Assembly (NCBI GenBank): GCA_019689515.1
Contig: JADGHI010000206.1
Location: 1 to 6,811 of the forward strand
DNA from: Acetobacteraceae bacterium
Lineage (GTDB): Bacteria > Pseudomonadota > Alphaproteobacteria > Acetobacterales > Acetobacteraceae
DNA: 6,811 bases
Direction: 5' to 3'
The notes below the pieces were generated by a model. It worked only from the letters and a program-made list of their open reading frames with translations. It was not told the DNA's origin and did not search any database. The position numbers and the translations under genes were made by a program. Shown one piece after another: positions 5,733 to 6,811 of the stretch (positions are counted from its first letter, which is position 1; each line of letters begins with the position of its first letter).

Positions 5733-6225
5733 TCACGAAGAACGCGAGGACCAAGTATCGCCGTGGCTCGCCACCTCGCGCGGCATCTCGCGCGTCGGCG
5801 CAGCGAGGGTGGTAAGCACGCCGCCGAGCGCACTCTTGCGTTGCACCGTGCCGGCGAGATCACGCGCATCGCGCACGGCAACGTTCCCGCCGCCGTTGCC
5901 CGAGACGATGATGCGGTTGGGGTTGCCCTCGCGCGGGCCGGCGCGGCCCCAGCGGATGCCGTTTATGCCACGATCGGCGCCCTTCTTCTTCCTGCCGCTG
6001 TGCGGCGCGGTGTCGAACAGCGAGACAGCCCACCACCGGCACTGGTGCTTATCGCGCGCGGCGAGGTCCTTCGGCGCGCGGAACCGCACGTTGTAGGCCT
6101 CGGCGCTATTGAACGGCGGGGCGAGGTGGATCAGGTCCACGCTCGCCTCCGCGATCAGTGGCCGCCCGTCCGCGTCGCGCCCCGCAGCACTTCGGATTGT
6201 CGCCGTAGAACGGCTTCCCCGTCAT
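5733..6225 (-). pseudogene. Relic of a DNA adenine methyltransferase fused to an Mrr-like nuclease domain
   Basis: The start at 6225 reads MTGKPFYGDN, the usual opening of type III-like DNA methyltransferases (YGDNLEVLR). EVLR then appears in a second frame (6194-6183), and LIAEASVDLIHLAPPFNS with AYNVRF in a third frame, open down to the stop at 5733, so one or two small indels break the beginning. In the open part (numbered from the GTG at 6140) the methyltransferase motif DPPF is APPF (residues 7-10). RAPK at 21-24 is joined directly to DLAARDKHQ at 25-33, which in intact relatives lies hundreds of residues later, so most of the enzyme is deleted. Residues 34-125 resemble the C-terminal Mrr-like domain: WWAVSLFDTAPHSG, KKKGADRGING, then VRDARDLAGTVQRKSALGGVLTTL. 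There the expected IDG is ING (N60) and the expected VK is GN (N82). The end is also out of family after ~125. Family comparisons are from memory; the decay itself is clear. Confidence 0.75.
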
Positions 6226-6353
6226 CGCCCGGCCCGGGAGGGAACTTCCGCCCGCCCATCCCGCGCCGATGCGCGCCCCGCCATGCGCCGCCATTCGGGC
6301 GTCCGCCTGCCCGGACCTCCCCGGCTTTCCTTCCAAACGGCGAAAAAGGCGCA

Positions 6354-6365
6354 TATCCTCCGGCG
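6354..6365 (+). promoter_or_regulatory. Candidate leaderless promoter of the Lrp/AsnC gene
   Basis: TATCCT (6354-6359; 4 of 6 matches to TATAAT) is followed by 6 nt and the ATG at 6366, so transcription would begin at or next to the start codon. TTCCAA (6331-6336) stands 17 nt upstream as a poor -35. The stretch 6326-6357 is locally richer in A/T than its surroundings. No Shine-Dalgarno is present. Confidence 0.35.
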
Positions 6366-6811
6366 ATGGATGCGATAGACCGTAAGATCGTCGTCGCGCT
6401 GCAGCAGGACGGCAGCGCGGGCCTCGCGGAACTCTCCAAGGTCGCGGGACTTTCCGTCTCCGCCACCGCCGAACGCGTGAAGCGGCTGGAGGAGCGCCGG
6501 GTGATCCGCGGCTGGCGCGCCGACCTCGACCCGGTGGCGGTGGGATGCCCGCTGCTCGCCTTCGTCTTCGTCGCGACACGCGGCGGAACCAAGGAAGAAG
6601 CGGCCTTCCGCAAGGCGATGCGGCGCGAGGAGGCGGTGCTGGAATGCCACCAGGTCAGCGGCGTCTGGACCCACCTGCTGAAGCTGCGCCTGGCCGATCT
6701 CGGCGCGCTGGAGGCGTTCATGGCGGGGCTGCGCGGCCAGTCCGCGGTGGACCGGACGGAGGTGCTGATCGCCCTCGCCACGACGAAGGAGACGTCGGTC
6801 CTGCCCGTCGC
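6366..6811 (+). CDS. Lrp/AsnC-family transcriptional regulator (3' partial)
   Basis: At least 148 residues are visible and the frame is still open at the window edge; family members are about 150-165 residues, so only the last few are missing. The N-terminus MDAIDRKIVVALQQDG is the classic Lrp opening. A winged helix follows: AELSKVAGLSVSATAERVKRL (21-41, containing the recognition helix) and VIRGWRADLDPVAVG (46-60). The RAM ligand-binding and oligomerisation domain spans ~64-142, with VLECHQVSGVWTHLLKLRLADLGALEAF at 91-118 and TEVLIALATTKETSVLPV at the end. The usual D/Y of the xGxxDYLL motif is replaced by W101-T102-H103, so the effector may differ. Such regulators commonly control amino-acid or export genes, often a divergent neighbour; here the divergent neighbour is a dead gene, so the target is unknown. 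Confidence 0.93.
   Translation, partial: MDAIDRKIVVALQQDGSAGLAELSKVAGLSVSATAERVKRLEERRVIRGWRADLDPVAVGCPLLAFVFVATRGGTKEEAAFRKAMRREEAVLECHQVSGVWTHLLKLRLADLGALEAFMAGLRGQSAVDRTEVLIALATTKETSVLPV

Noticed and set aside
6226..6365. Search of the 140-nt gap between the relic and the Lrp/AsnC gene for mobile-element ends or direct repeats flanking the relic
   Set aside because: No terminal inverted repeats, target duplications or integrase-type sites were found, so the way the relic arrived is not visible here.
6155..6781. A 208-codon minus-strand frame opposite the Lrp/AsnC gene
   Set aside because: Antisense shadow of clear winged-helix and RAM sequence. Only its last residues, SEVLR, matter, as a frame fragment of the methyltransferase relic.

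Overview
The window is very GC-rich, with G/C-dominated third codon positions and densely packed genes. Several of its products resemble proteins I associate with Acetobacteraceae/Rhodospirillales-type Alphaproteobacteria (Roseomonas-like). That placement is inferred from composition and protein style; there is no rRNA or other marker gene to prove it. It looks like ordinary chromosome with one decayed foreign gene. No tRNA, rRNA, CRISPR array, transposase or phage gene was seen.

Layout, left to right. (1) Positions 1-2144, plus strand: the 3' part of a family 2 glycosyltransferase of the polyprenyl-phosphate sugar transferase type (GtrB/ArnC/DPM1-like), then, 33 nt later, a two-domain gene fusing a GNAT acetyltransferase to a MutT-like Nudix hydrolase. 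(2) 2272-3048, plus strand: a stand-alone CinA N-terminal (MoCF) domain protein, ending at a strong hairpin with a UACG tetraloop. (3) 3129-4963: a regulatory module. An XRE/MmyB-type regulator on the minus strand diverges from a two-gene plus-strand operon, made of an NTF2/SnoaL-like small protein and a four-helix membrane protein whose reading frames meet tightly. The 168-nt divergent gap holds a perfect 10-bp inverted repeat abutting the regulator's likely -10 box, and a second, bulged hairpin in the leader of the operon. (4) 4974-5014: a long hairpin between convergent genes, a good bidirectional terminator. (5) 5023-5550, minus strand: a three-histidine cupin distantly like cysteine dioxygenase. 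(6) 5733-6225, minus strand: the wreck of a DNA methyltransferase fused to an Mrr-like nuclease domain, frameshifted, internally deleted and mutated at each catalytic motif I can identify. (7) 6366 to the end, plus strand: an Lrp/AsnC regulator cut by the window edge.

How the genes may work together: the regulator/NTF2/membrane-protein group is the only set whose arrangement clearly suggests common control, with the MmyB-type protein probably sensing a small ligand and acting on the shared intergenic region. The GNAT-Nudix fusion and the CinA-domain protein both suggest metabolite or nucleotide housekeeping, but nothing ties them to one pathway. The most unusual items are the GNAT-Nudix fusion, the dead methyltransferase-nuclease relic, and the two regulators that both appear to have leaderless promoters of the same geometry. 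I see no convincing evidence of a wholly new multi-gene system.
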